Below, in pieces: positions 1 to 6,408 of a DNA stretch of 7,039 nt (the stretch's first letter is position 1; the number at the start of each line of letters is the position of its first letter). Where the stretch lies: positions 1-7,039 of the forward strand of contig CAAHDP010000186.1 of assembly GCA_900770515.1 (NCBI GenBank), in the 5' to 3' direction. The notes under the pieces were generated by a model. It was given only the letters and a program-made list of their open reading frames with translations. It made no database searches and was not told the origin of the DNA. Made by a program: the position numbers and the translations under genes. The DNA is from an uncultured Prevotella sp. GTDB lineage: Bacteria; Bacteroidota; Bacteroidia; Bacteroidales; Bacteroidaceae.

Positions 1-117
1 CTAATCAAAATAGTCTCACGACCTTCTCAATTATCTGTTAAACAATCTACCTTAAAACCTAATAACTAAAAACCTAAATCTATTACTACTAACCTAAACA
101 ATCTATTAACCTTTTGA
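1..117 (-). other. C-poor untranslated leader of an unseen leftward gene
   Basis: This stretch lies downstream of the leftward promoter at 123-154 and contains no ATG on the minus strand, so if the promoter is real it is 5' leader of a gene beyond the left edge. The plus strand has only three G residues in positions 1-115, so the minus-strand RNA would have about three C residues and could form almost no G-C pairs. TTAGG-like words recur, and the 11-mer taaacaatcta occurs at 39-49 and 95-105. One plus-strand frame stays open from position 1 to a stop at 67-69, but 22 codons at a window edge are not enough to call a gene. The leader assignment is inference. Confidence 0.4.
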
Positions 118-122
118 CGGTG

Positions 123-154
123 CAAAGATACGATGATTTTTTCTATTTACCAAA
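123..154 (-). promoter_or_regulatory. Bacteroidota-type promoter firing leftward
   Basis: On the minus strand the -7 element TATCTTTG (130-123) matches the Bacteroidota consensus TAnnTTTG exactly. A -33 element TTTG (154-151) lies 20 nt upstream of it, within the usual spacing. Transcription should begin near 115-118 and run out of the left edge. The site is about 100 bases past the ispF stop, so it serves the next leftward gene, not ispF. The call rests on motif and spacing only. Confidence 0.72.
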
Positions 155-160
155 TGTTTC

Positions 161-209
161 ATCAAAAAAATGCTTCCTTTTTGAATATTTTTTGATTTGC
201 ATCAAAGGA
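161..209 (-). terminator. Weak AT-rich hairpins after ispF, possible terminator
   Basis: Three related segments compete for pairing. The plus-strand word atcaaaaaa (161-169) is a perfect inverted repeat of ttttttgat (188-196). The inner part of the latter, tttgat (191-196), also pairs perfectly with atcaaa (201-206) across a 4-nt loop, which reads GCAA on the minus strand. In a leftward transcript the 161-169 arm becomes a U-rich 3' arm. The stems are almost pure A-T and no strong U-tract follows, so this is a weak candidate for the ispF transcript end. Its closeness to the promoter at 123-154 means it could instead be ordinary AT-rich promoter-upstream DNA. Confidence 0.3.
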
Positions 210-250
210 ATTGCTATAAATCAATAGTTCTTAACACCTTTTGAGTGTAA

Positions 251-730
251 TTATGCCCTTTGTATCAACACGGTGGCATAAGCTGAGATTCCTTCCATTC
301 TTCCCGTAAAGCCGAGCTTTTCGGTGGTCGTTGCCTTGATGGAAATCTGGTCCTCATCCACTCCCATCACTTCTGCCAGACAAGTTTTCATGGCTGGCAC
401 ATGAGGATTGAGTTTTGGGCGCTCGGCACAGACTGTGGCATCAATATTGCCCAAGGTATATCCCTTGGTAGCAATCAAATCCATAGTCTTCTTGAGCAAT
501 ATCTTGGAATCCACATCCAGTGTCTCTGCTGCCGTATCAGGGAAGTGATAACCGATGTCGCGCATATTGGCAGCACCCAAAAGTGCATCGCAAATGGCAT
601 GTATCAATACATCGGCATCGCTATGTCCCAGCAATCCCAACTCATAATCTATCTTGATTCCTCCGAGCCACAAATCGCGGTTCTCCACCAGTTTGTGGAC
701 ATCATATCCAAATCCTACACGTATATCCAT
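251..730 (-). CDS. ispF: 2-C-methyl-D-erythritol 2,4-cyclodiphosphate synthase (IspF)
   Basis: This cytoplasmic enzyme converts 4-CDP-2-C-methyl-D-erythritol 2-phosphate to MEcPP with release of CMP, a step of the MEP isoprenoid pathway. The family works as a homotrimer with active sites between subunits. The 159-residue product has the expected length. The N-terminal motif GFGYDVH carries the divalent-metal ligands D10 and H12, and the signature GHSDADVLIHA (35-45) supplies H36 and the third ligand H44. The block KATTTEKLGFTGR (132-144) matches the conserved nucleotide-binding and catalytic region. All key residues are intact. The ATG at 730 is preferred because homologues begin at MDIRVGFG and GGGAG lies 9 nt upstream; an in-frame ATG at 763 would add 11 unconserved residues from repeat sequence. 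It is last in the cluster, 63 bases after porV, and probably depends on upstream transcription. Confidence 0.97.
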   Translation of the reverse strand: MDIRVGFGYDVHKLVENRDLWLGGIKIDYELGLLGHSDADVLIHAICDALLGAANMRDIGYHFPDTAAETLDVDSKILLKKTMDLIATKGYTLGNIDATVCAERPKLNPHVPAMKTCLAEVMGVDEDQISIKATTTEKLGFTGRMEGISAYATVLIQRA

Positions 731-739
731 ATTATATTT

Positions 740-744
740 CTCCC
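740..744 (-). promoter_or_regulatory. Ribosome binding site deciding the ispF start
   Basis: The minus strand reads GGGAG followed by nine bases and the ATG at 730. It is the clearest Shine-Dalgarno-like site in the window, and it supports the internal ATG over the upstream in-frame ATG at 763. Confidence 0.5.
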
Positions 745-762
745 AACATCTATAAATTATCA

Positions 763-783
763 ACTATAAACTATAAACTATTA
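763..783 (+). repeat. Heptanucleotide tandem repeat between porV and ispF
   Basis: Three head-to-tail 7-base units read actataa (763-769), actataa (770-776) and actatta (777-783), followed by a decayed fragment actt. The array fills part of the 63-base gap between the porV stop and the ispF start. It is pure A/T/C on this strand. It overlaps neither the porV coding region nor the chosen ispF start, so copy-number change would alter only the spacing between the two genes. Similar A-T-rich words are common in intergenic DNA of this group, as far as I recall. No function is claimed. Confidence 0.6.
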
Positions 784-793
784 ACTTAAAGAA

Positions 794-1984
794 CTATCTC
801 TTAAAGAGATCCTTCAGACCATCCATATCGAATGAAAGGGTGAAGCGCAAGGTCTGGTCCAATGGGTTACTCTTGGCTGTAGCCACCACATAGGCAGCAT
901 CCAGCGAGAAGACGTTCATCTTGAAACCGGCACCCACGGTGAAATACTTGCGGTTACCCTTGCTCTGGCTCTCATGGTGATAACCGGCACGGAGCGCAAA
1001 CTTATCGTTATAGATATATTCTGCACCTACACCATAGTTGATTTCCTCCAACTCCTCCTTGAAACCGCCTGGAGCATCGCCGAAACTCTTGAAAATACCG
1101 CTGATACCCGAAATATCATCATACTCACGATGCACACGGTCTTCATACTCCGAGTTATCCTCTCCTTCTTCCTGAGCAGGAACGGTAGGAACCAGGTACT
1201 TATTGGCATCAGCAGAAATCGTGAAACGGTTGTACTCGTCAATAGGAATCATCAGGGATGCACCCAGACGCATGTTGGTAGGCAGGAACTCACCATACTC
1301 CTTACCGCTGAAGGTAATCTTACTACCGATGTTAGAGATATTCAAACCCACGCCCAACTGGCACTCACGCTGTCCGATGTTGATATAGTTCTGATAGTAG
1401 GCAGCAATATCGGCTGCAAAGGCAGAAGCAGGAGAGTTTTCCTCTGTATAGTCGAAACGCAAGTCGGAATAAATCCAGCGGATAGCTGCAGCCAGAGAGA
1501 ACTTCTCGCTCAGCATCATAGAGTAAGCCACATCCAGCGACATCTCGTATGGATTGATGGTCATGGCATTGGCATTCACGTTAGGATCTTGTGTAAACAC
1601 TTCACCCATGTTGAAATAGCGGAGAGAAGCTGACACGGCACTATAGTCTCCGATGCGATAGTAACCCGACAGATAAGCCAGGTTCATATCGTTGACCAAA
1701 GAGCGCAGCCATGGGGTAAAGTTCAAAGCCACTCCTGCCCTGGAGATGTTAAACGGATATTTAGCCGGGTTCCAATACTGTGAATTCACATCCGGATCGG
1801 TAGCCGCACCCACATCTCCCAAACCGCCACCACGGGCATCAGGGGCTATGGTCTGCGAGATCACCGCATAGTTCACCGGATTGAAAAGAGACTCTTTTGT
1901 ATCGTCATCATTCGCACTTGCATTCAATGCGAACACTGAGAGCAAGCCTATTGCGAATATTCTGATTGTTCTTCTATTCATCAT
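794..1984 (-). CDS. porV: Type IX secretion outer-membrane protein PorV (LptO)
   Basis: PorV is an outer-membrane beta-barrel of the FadL-like type. In the T9SS it takes CTD-bearing cargo from the SprA translocon and passes it to PorU in the attachment complex. The 396-residue product starts with a signal peptide (MMNRR, hydrophobic core, ASA cleavage after residue 24). Residues 49-75 hold the conserved PorV stretch DARGGGLGDVGA...NSQYWNPAKY near the start of the barrel. The rest alternates aromatic and small residues as expected for beta strands, with an acidic segment (about 270-290) followed by the characteristic FKSFGDAPGGF loop. The length is normal for the family. Two adjacent ATGs (1984 and 1981) could start it; the leader is AT-rich without a Shine-Dalgarno site. 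It lies 65 bases after porU, which strongly supports the assignment over a generic UPF0164/FadL-like barrel. Confidence 0.95.
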   Translation of the reverse strand: MMNRRTIRIFAIGLLSVFALNASANDDDTKESLFNPVNYAVISQTIAPDARGGGLGDVGAATDPDVNSQYWNPAKYPFNISRAGVALNFTPWLRSLVNDMNLAYLSGYYRIGDYSAVSASLRYFNMGEVFTQDPNVNANAMTINPYEMSLDVAYSMMLSEKFSLAAAIRWIYSDLRFDYTEENSPASAFAADIAAYYQNYINIGQRECQLGVGLNISNIGSKITFSGKEYGEFLPTNMRLGASLMIPIDEYNRFTISADANKYLVPTVPAQEEGEDNSEYEDRVHREYDDISGISGIFKSFGDAPGGFKEELEEINYGVGAEYIYNDKFALRAGYHHESQSKGNRKYFTVGAGFKMNVFSLDAAYVVATAKSNPLDQTLRFTLSFDMDGLKDLFKR

Positions 1985-2024
1985 TTCTTATATTATTTAT
2001 TGTTTCTTTATTCTTTCTTATATT
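1984..2024 (+). repeat. 11-bp direct repeat in the porU-porV gap
   Basis: The word tttcttatatt occurs at 1984-1994 and again at 2014-2024, exactly 30 bases apart. The left copy touches the porV start codon. Read on the minus strand, each copy gives AATATAAGAAA, so one copy forms the immediate leader of porV. It may be no more than low-complexity AT-rich leader sequence, or a duplicated site spaced three helical turns apart. No Bacteroidota-type promoter was found in this gap. Confidence 0.45.
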
Positions 2025-2049
2025 CAAGCACTTACCTCATCCAAAAAGC

Positions 2050-5000
2050 TTATCTTACGACTATCAGTTTTTTGGCCTTCGAAGTATAACTGCTTCCTTC
2101 TGAAGCCACCTTTACCCGATACAGATAAACACCCGTACCCAATGGTCGCCCGCCATCTACCGACAGGTTCCATGTCATGGTATAGGTATCAGATGTAGGG
2201 ATTCCACTCTCAGCATGACGCCAGAGCTGTCTGCCTGATGTATCAAAGAGTTCGATAACCACATCCATGTTGCTCTCCCTTCTATCATGCGATACGATGA
2301 AGGTGGTAGAGGTTTTTGCCGGATTCTCTGTTACACCAATATCGAAGAGCGATGGTCTCAAGCCTGACACCACATTGAAGTTGAGCGTTGTGGCAGAACT
2401 GTTGTTCTGGATGTCCCAAGCTCTGAAGGTAAGCTGGTGCTTGCCTGGTGTCAACTCAGGAATACTATAATAGGTAGAACCACTGGTATAGGTGCCGAAG
2501 TCGTAGGTGAAATAATCATTGAGATTGTAAGTCTTGGTCATATCACCATCAATCACCAACTGCAAGTCGTGACCGATACCACTTCCTGCAGCATTGATGC
2601 CATCCCTATCCGAAAGCTTAGCCACAAAGAATGGAGTGGTATTCACATCGCCTCCATCCACAAATGATGGCGAGTTAAGATAACAGTAGATAGATGGACC
2701 GATGGAATCGTTTCTTGATTCTACGCTACCACCCACCGTAAACTTCTCACTGGTTCCATGGGCTCTTATCGTTTTGTCATTGCTGATGGAATAAAGGTTC
2801 AGCAATCCCGTAGCATCCGAATAGTTGATATCCTTTGGAACGGCAAAGCTGAAAGAGAACTTTCCGTTTGATACGCTGTCGGAGCCCTGATAGAGCGTTT
2901 TCTGGCGATCATAGAACTGGAAGGCTTTATCTGCTTCTTTCGTGTTATTCAGTTTACAGGTAATGAGTTCCTTGGAATCTCTCACCGTAGCAGTAACCAC
3001 GCCCTGATAGTCTGTCTTTCCTTCTATATGACCGGCAATCCTGGCTATAGAACCAGCTTTCAATTTCGGCATCGTATCAGTACGCTCGCAAGCAATGCCA
3101 TTGATGGAATCGAGCACCACCTTCATGGTAGGGAAATTCAGCGATAAGGCAGGGTCACCCAGCAGGGAATATTGCAGATGGTTTTGCGTGCGATCACTCT
3201 CACCTTCTTTCGCAGCTCCGGTTATCACATCATTCTGTGCCAACCGGTGGGCTTCGCCGATGGTGATAGGCTTACCATTCACAGTACTTAACACGCGACG
3301 CATAAAAGCACGATTGATATACTTGTTCTCCTGGGCAAACACCGTACGTGTAGTACCATAGAAGGCCACGGCTCCTCCATTTGCATTCAGCAAGGCGGAC
3401 TCGCCAACCGTAGAAACCACACCATCGAATGGCATGATGTCGCAGGAAGCCGTTACCCACAAAGGCAAGTTAGCATTACGGAAATTTTCAAAATCCGTAA
3501 TCTTGAGCACACTTTCATGCGATATCTGCGTCTGGCTTCCATGTCCGGCATAATCCATAATCAAAGCACCCGCATTTTGCTGCTGCTTGATGATTCTAGT
3601 CACCTCTGGGTAGGTATTACCCGTAGAAGAGGTCTCTAGGGTATAAGCATCCCACATCACCTTCTTTATCAGATAGTCAGGATAAAGCGTAGCCACATCA
3701 TCAGCCACTTCATTCGCATCCTTCATGTGGAGATTGTCGTTACCGTCGTCACCCATGAACATCAGGGTGTTCTGCCAGGCACCGGCATTTTCGTTCTTCA
3801 TATAGTTGATGGTCTTATCAACCATAATCTTGGCTTCTTCGGCTGTAGTCACAGGGAATCTTCCCACGGCAATATCCTGCAACTCCGTTTTAGGATCTCC
3901 GCCTTTTCCTTCGCCGATGATACCCAGCCAACTATCGCTTACATAACAGTATACCTCACTGAAAGAGTCTTCACTCTCATGGCAGAGCAGATAGTCGTCA
4001 GGATTCAGTTTGCGGCAATCGGATGTAAGCATTCTATTATCCCACACGCAATCTCCGAAAAGCAAGAGATATTTCGGCATATCTTCTGCCTTGGTTGCCT
4101 TGTCGGTCAACATACGCAGATAGCGGCGATAGGCATTGGCATCAGGGGTTCCACTGGAGAATTCATTATACAATTCATCAGCAGGAACAATGTTCACACG
4201 GAGACTATCGTGGCTTTCGTGGAATTCCTTCAGTCTCTGAGCCTGCTTCAGCAGTTTCTGGGATGTAGGAATGATGATGACCATATCTGCCAGCGGATCG
4301 GCATGATGATCCTGATTGGTAATGCCATAAACATACTGGGCAGCAGGAACCTCCTTGCCAAAACCGGCAAATGGAATTTCAGCGTCCCAGCGCATGGATA
4401 CATAATCCAGACGCACAGGACCTCCCGTAAGCGGCTTGATGGAAATCGTATCTTTCTCCTTCAAGTCGGAAAGGAAATAAGAAGTACTGTTCACTACTCC
4501 CTTGGAATAAGTTCCTCCCGAACTATTGAGAGGAAGTTTCAAGGTCAATGTCCCCAAGGCGGTTCCATTCTTGAGAATTGAAACCGTACTGTTGATACCT
4601 GAACTGACAGCCACAGTCACCTTTCCGCTAGAATTGCCTGTTTTATTAACAATCACCACATTCTGGCTTTCTCCCACTTTCACCGCAGTTGGGTTGAAGA
4701 GATTTCTTCCTCCCGGGAACCAGCTGTAGCTATCCACCTCATAAAGCGAGTGATAATGCTCACTCTGCGGATAGTTGGCCTGCACAAAGGCTGCCGAATC
4801 TATCAAGGTAGGAGCTTCATCTGTCTGGGTAATGAAATAATAGCCGTAATCAGAATATGGATTTCTTACACGCAGGTCGTTTTTCCAGCTCACAGGTCCA
4901 CGTGCATAGAAATAATGCTTTCCATCCACCACACACTGTTCTACTTCCTTCAAATCATCAGTTTCCTTGATGTCTTCTGCATAAAGTGCCTCATTTTGCA

Positions 5001-5616
5001 GATTACCGCCATAGCCATAGATTTTCACCTTATTGATGTCGGTAAAACCGGCTCTACGCACCACATCCGCAGTCAGCTGATGCACACCCGTTTCGCTCAC
5101 CCTAATCTTAGCCCATTTCCCGCTTGCCAACACCGAGTGTGCTGCATAGATGGAATTAGCAGCATTACCTGCACGACTCTGCAGGCGAGCCTTGAGTTGG
5201 GCACGCTTCAAGGGGCGGGCTTTCACGTCCAGCATGAAGCTCGCCAAAACCTGATAACGATTGTTTCGGAATACCAAAGGAGAGAAAGCAACAACCAGCA
5301 AACCCTCCTTACGGCATTCAGTAACTTGCTGGTTGATAGCCACCTGCTCAGGGAGCGCAGCTCCCGAGAGGCGGTTATAGTTTACAATATCGGTAGCCGG
5401 CATATCCACATACTCCGGATATTTCACCTCTACCGTATAAATAGAGTCTTGATAAGCTCCTTGCAGGGGGAAGGAATACACAAATTGAGGCAACACCGAA
5501 TCTACCTTCACTTCTTGCGAGGTGAGGTTAAAGAATTTCTGTGCCGAAGCAGGCATTGCCATCGCCATGAGGCACAACCAAAGTCCGAAGACCTTCCAAA
5601 TCTTATTTCTGTTCAT
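2050..5616 (-). CDS. porU: Type IX secretion sortase PorU (C25 cysteine protease)
   Basis: PorU is the surface-exposed T9SS sortase: it cleaves the C-terminal signal of exported cargo and joins the new end to an anionic lipopolysaccharide. The 1188-residue product has a signal peptide with ASA|Q cleavage after residue 25. An N-terminal beta-rich region contains the PorU-type segment GKWAKIRVSETGVHQL from residue 166. The gingipain-like C25 domain runs from about 445 (MVIIIPTS) to about 825 (LLGDPALSL). The catalytic pair is H692 in DYAGHGS and C725 in TASCDIM, 33 residues apart, the same spacing as H211 and C244 of RgpB. Ig-like beta domains follow, and residues 1084-1188 form a T9SS CTD-like module ending KKLIVVR, as known for PorU. 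AGGA lies 4 nt before the ATG, a short spacing. It starts 52 bases after the FAH gene. Both catalytic residues are intact, and porV next door separates it from secreted C25 gingipains. Confidence 0.96.
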   Translation of the reverse strand: MNRNKIWKVFGLWLCLMAMAMPASAQKFFNLTSQEVKVDSVLPQFVYSFPLQGAYQDSIYTVEVKYPEYVDMPATDIVNYNRLSGAALPEQVAINQQVTECRKEGLLVVAFSPLVFRNNRYQVLASFMLDVKARPLKRAQLKARLQSRAGNAANSIYAAHSVLASGKWAKIRVSETGVHQLTADVVRRAGFTDINKVKIYGYGGNLQNEALYAEDIKETDDLKEVEQCVVDGKHYFYARGPVSWKNDLRVRNPYSDYGYYFITQTDEAPTLIDSAAFVQANYPQSEHYHSLYEVDSYSWFPGGRNLFNPTAVKVGESQNVVIVNKTGNSSGKVTVAVSSGINSTVSILKNGTALGTLTLKLPLNSSGGTYSKGVVNSTSYFLSDLKEKDTISIKPLTGGPVRLDYVSMRWDAEIPFAGFGKEVPAAQYVYGITNQDHHADPLADMVIIIPTSQKLLKQAQRLKEFHESHDSLRVNIVPADELYNEFSSGTPDANAYRRYLRMLTDKATKAEDMPKYLLLFGDCVWDNRMLTSDCRKLNPDDYLLCHESEDSFSEVYCYVSDSWLGIIGEGKGGDPKTELQDIAVGRFPVTTAEEAKIMVDKTINYMKNENAGAWQNTLMFMGDDGNDNLHMKDANEVADDVATLYPDYLIKKVMWDAYTLETSSTGNTYPEVTRIIKQQQNAGALIMDYAGHGSQTQISHESVLKITDFENFRNANLPLWVTASCDIMPFDGVVSTVGESALLNANGGAVAFYGTTRTVFAQENKYINRAFMRRVLSTVNGKPITIGEAHRLAQNDVITGAAKEGESDRTQNHLQYSLLGDPALSLNFPTMKVVLDSINGIACERTDTMPKLKAGSIARIAGHIEGKTDYQGVVTATVRDSKELITCKLNNTKEADKAFQFYDRQKTLYQGSDSVSNGKFSFSFAVPKDINYSDATGLLNLYSISNDKTIRAHGTSEKFTVGGSVESRNDSIGPSIYCYLNSPSFVDGGDVNTTPFFVAKLSDRDGINAAGSGIGHDLQLVIDGDMTKTYNLNDYFTYDFGTYTSGSTYYSIPELTPGKHQLTFRAWDIQNNSSATTLNFNVVSGLRPSLFDIGVTENPAKTSTTFIVSHDRRESNMDVVIELFDTSGRQLWRHAESGIPTSDTYTMTWNLSVDGGRPLGTGVYLYRVKVASEGSSYTSKAKKLIVVR

Positions 5617-5668
5617 ATATTCCTAAGCAAGGATTTTAGATCCATCCCATAAAGGGACTTCAATTCGA

Positions 5669-6286
5669 TTATTTACAATGAAAGTCGAGCACCTTTCTAT
5701 CTTCCAGATAGCCCTCCAGGTGGTCGTCAATCTTCACTGGACCACAGCCCGTAGGACAACCCGTATAGAGCAGGTCACCCGTCTTCAGCGTGAAGTACTG
5801 ACTGATGTACGAGATAATCTCATCCACCTTGTAGAGCATATCGCTCGAACAGCCTTCCTGTACGTTCTCACCATTGATGTTGAGATGGAAATGGATAGCC
5901 TGGATGTCGCGGAACTTCTGGATGTCTACCCATTCTCCGATGGCGGCAGACCCGTCAAAGCCCTTGGCAAGTTCCCATGGCTGTCCAGCTTCTCTCAGTT
6001 TCTTCTGCATCTCGCGTGCCGTAAAGTCGATGCCCACGGTCACTGCGTCATAGTAGCGATGGGCAAAGCGTTGTGGAATGGTCTTGCCCAACTTGCAGAT
6101 GCGCACCACCAGTTCGGTTTCATACTCTATTCTTCCCAGATGGTCTGGAATGAAGAAAGGCTTGCCGTTGTTGAGCAACGCCGAATCGGCCTTGGTAAAA
6201 ATAACAGGACGCTCTGGTTTAGATAACGTTCCATGCAGCGATTTATTGTGTTCGGTATAGTTCATACCGATAGCAAATATCTTCAT
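5669..6286 (-). CDS. Fumarylacetoacetate hydrolase family protein
   Basis: This is a compact 205-residue single-domain member of the FAH superfamily, closest in layout to the acylpyruvase/oxaloacetate-decarboxylase type (YcgM, FAHD1). The metal ligands are visible: E56 and E58 in EYETELVV and D87 in GIDFTAR. Lys108 in AKGFDGS lies 21 residues after D87, as in FAHD1. The C-terminal block LYTGCPTGCGPV resembles the family's LTGTPxGVGP motif, with Cys replacing Thr and Val. Relatives usually carry an H-x-x-E dyad near the N-terminus; here it reads H13-N-K-S16, so the Glu is missing. The product is probably cytoplasmic, with no signal peptide. The ATG at 6286 is chosen because homologues begin MKIFAIGMNY; an upstream ATG at 6349 would start inside the tsf terminator. 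The substrate cannot be assigned. It is first of the possible FAH-porU-porV-ispF unit. Confidence 0.92.
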   Translation of the reverse strand: MKIFAIGMNYTEHNKSLHGTLSKPERPVIFTKADSALLNNGKPFFIPDHLGRIEYETELVVRICKLGKTIPQRFAHRYYDAVTVGIDFTAREMQKKLREAGQPWELAKGFDGSAAIGEWVDIQKFRDIQAIHFHLNINGENVQEGCSSDMLYKVDEIISYISQYFTLKTGDLLYTGCPTGCGPVKIDDHLEGYLEDRKVLDFHCK

Positions 6287-6300
6287 AACCCCAAAAATAT

Positions 6301-6356
6301 ATATAAAAAAGAAATGGGAGTTAGAAGCAAAGCAATGCTTTAACTCCATAACTCCC
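6301..6356 (-). terminator. Intrinsic terminator of tsf
   Basis: About 50 bases after the tsf stop, the minus strand forms GGAGTTA (6347-6341) paired with TAACTCC (6323-6317). This is extended inward by AAGCA (6340-6336) with TGCTT (6329-6325), with one bulged base at 6324 and a 6-nt loop. A T-rich tract (ATTTCTTTTTT, 6315-6305) follows directly. The 5' arm is duplicated in tandem (taactcca at 6341-6348 and taactccc at 6349-6356 on the plus strand), so the 3' arm can also form an 8-bp stem with the outer copy. Confidence 0.8.
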
Positions 6357-6408
6357 GGATATTCTAATTTAACTATAAGTCAAATTAATGCTTGCTTTTG
6401 AGTAATGA

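Noticed and set aside
1..69. Possible 3' end of a plus-strand gene (22 open codons ending at 67-69)
   Set aside because: It is too short, has low-complexity composition and no recognisable C-terminal sequence; it cannot be supported without sequence to the left.
731..763. Upstream ATG for ispF adding MIIYRCWEKYN
   Set aside because: The added residues come from AT-rich spacer and repeat sequence, family members start near MDIRVGFG, and the Shine-Dalgarno site serves the ATG at 730.
974..1633. 219-codon plus-strand open frame opposite porV
   Set aside because: It is a shadow of the porV reading frame with no domain, signal or context of its own.
3727..4581. 284-codon plus-strand open frame opposite the C25 domain of porU
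   Set aside because: It covers the most conserved part of PorU in antisense, has no recognisable motif, and no promoter or start signal supports it.
4750..5652. 300-codon plus-strand open frame opposite the 5' part of porU
   Set aside because: It lies entirely antisense to a well-supported gene, its translation resembles no family I know, and long antisense frames are expected opposite a 3.5-kb gene.
5617..5668. Possible terminator or promoter between the FAH gene and porU
   Set aside because: Only 4-bp stems (such as GGAT-CTAAA-ATCC) can be formed, with no T-tract, and no TAnnTTTG element is present.
6287..6349. N-terminal extension of the FAH protein from the ATG at 6349
   Set aside because: The 21 extra residues are translated from the tsf terminator hairpin and its T-tract, and homologues begin at MKIFAIGMNY.
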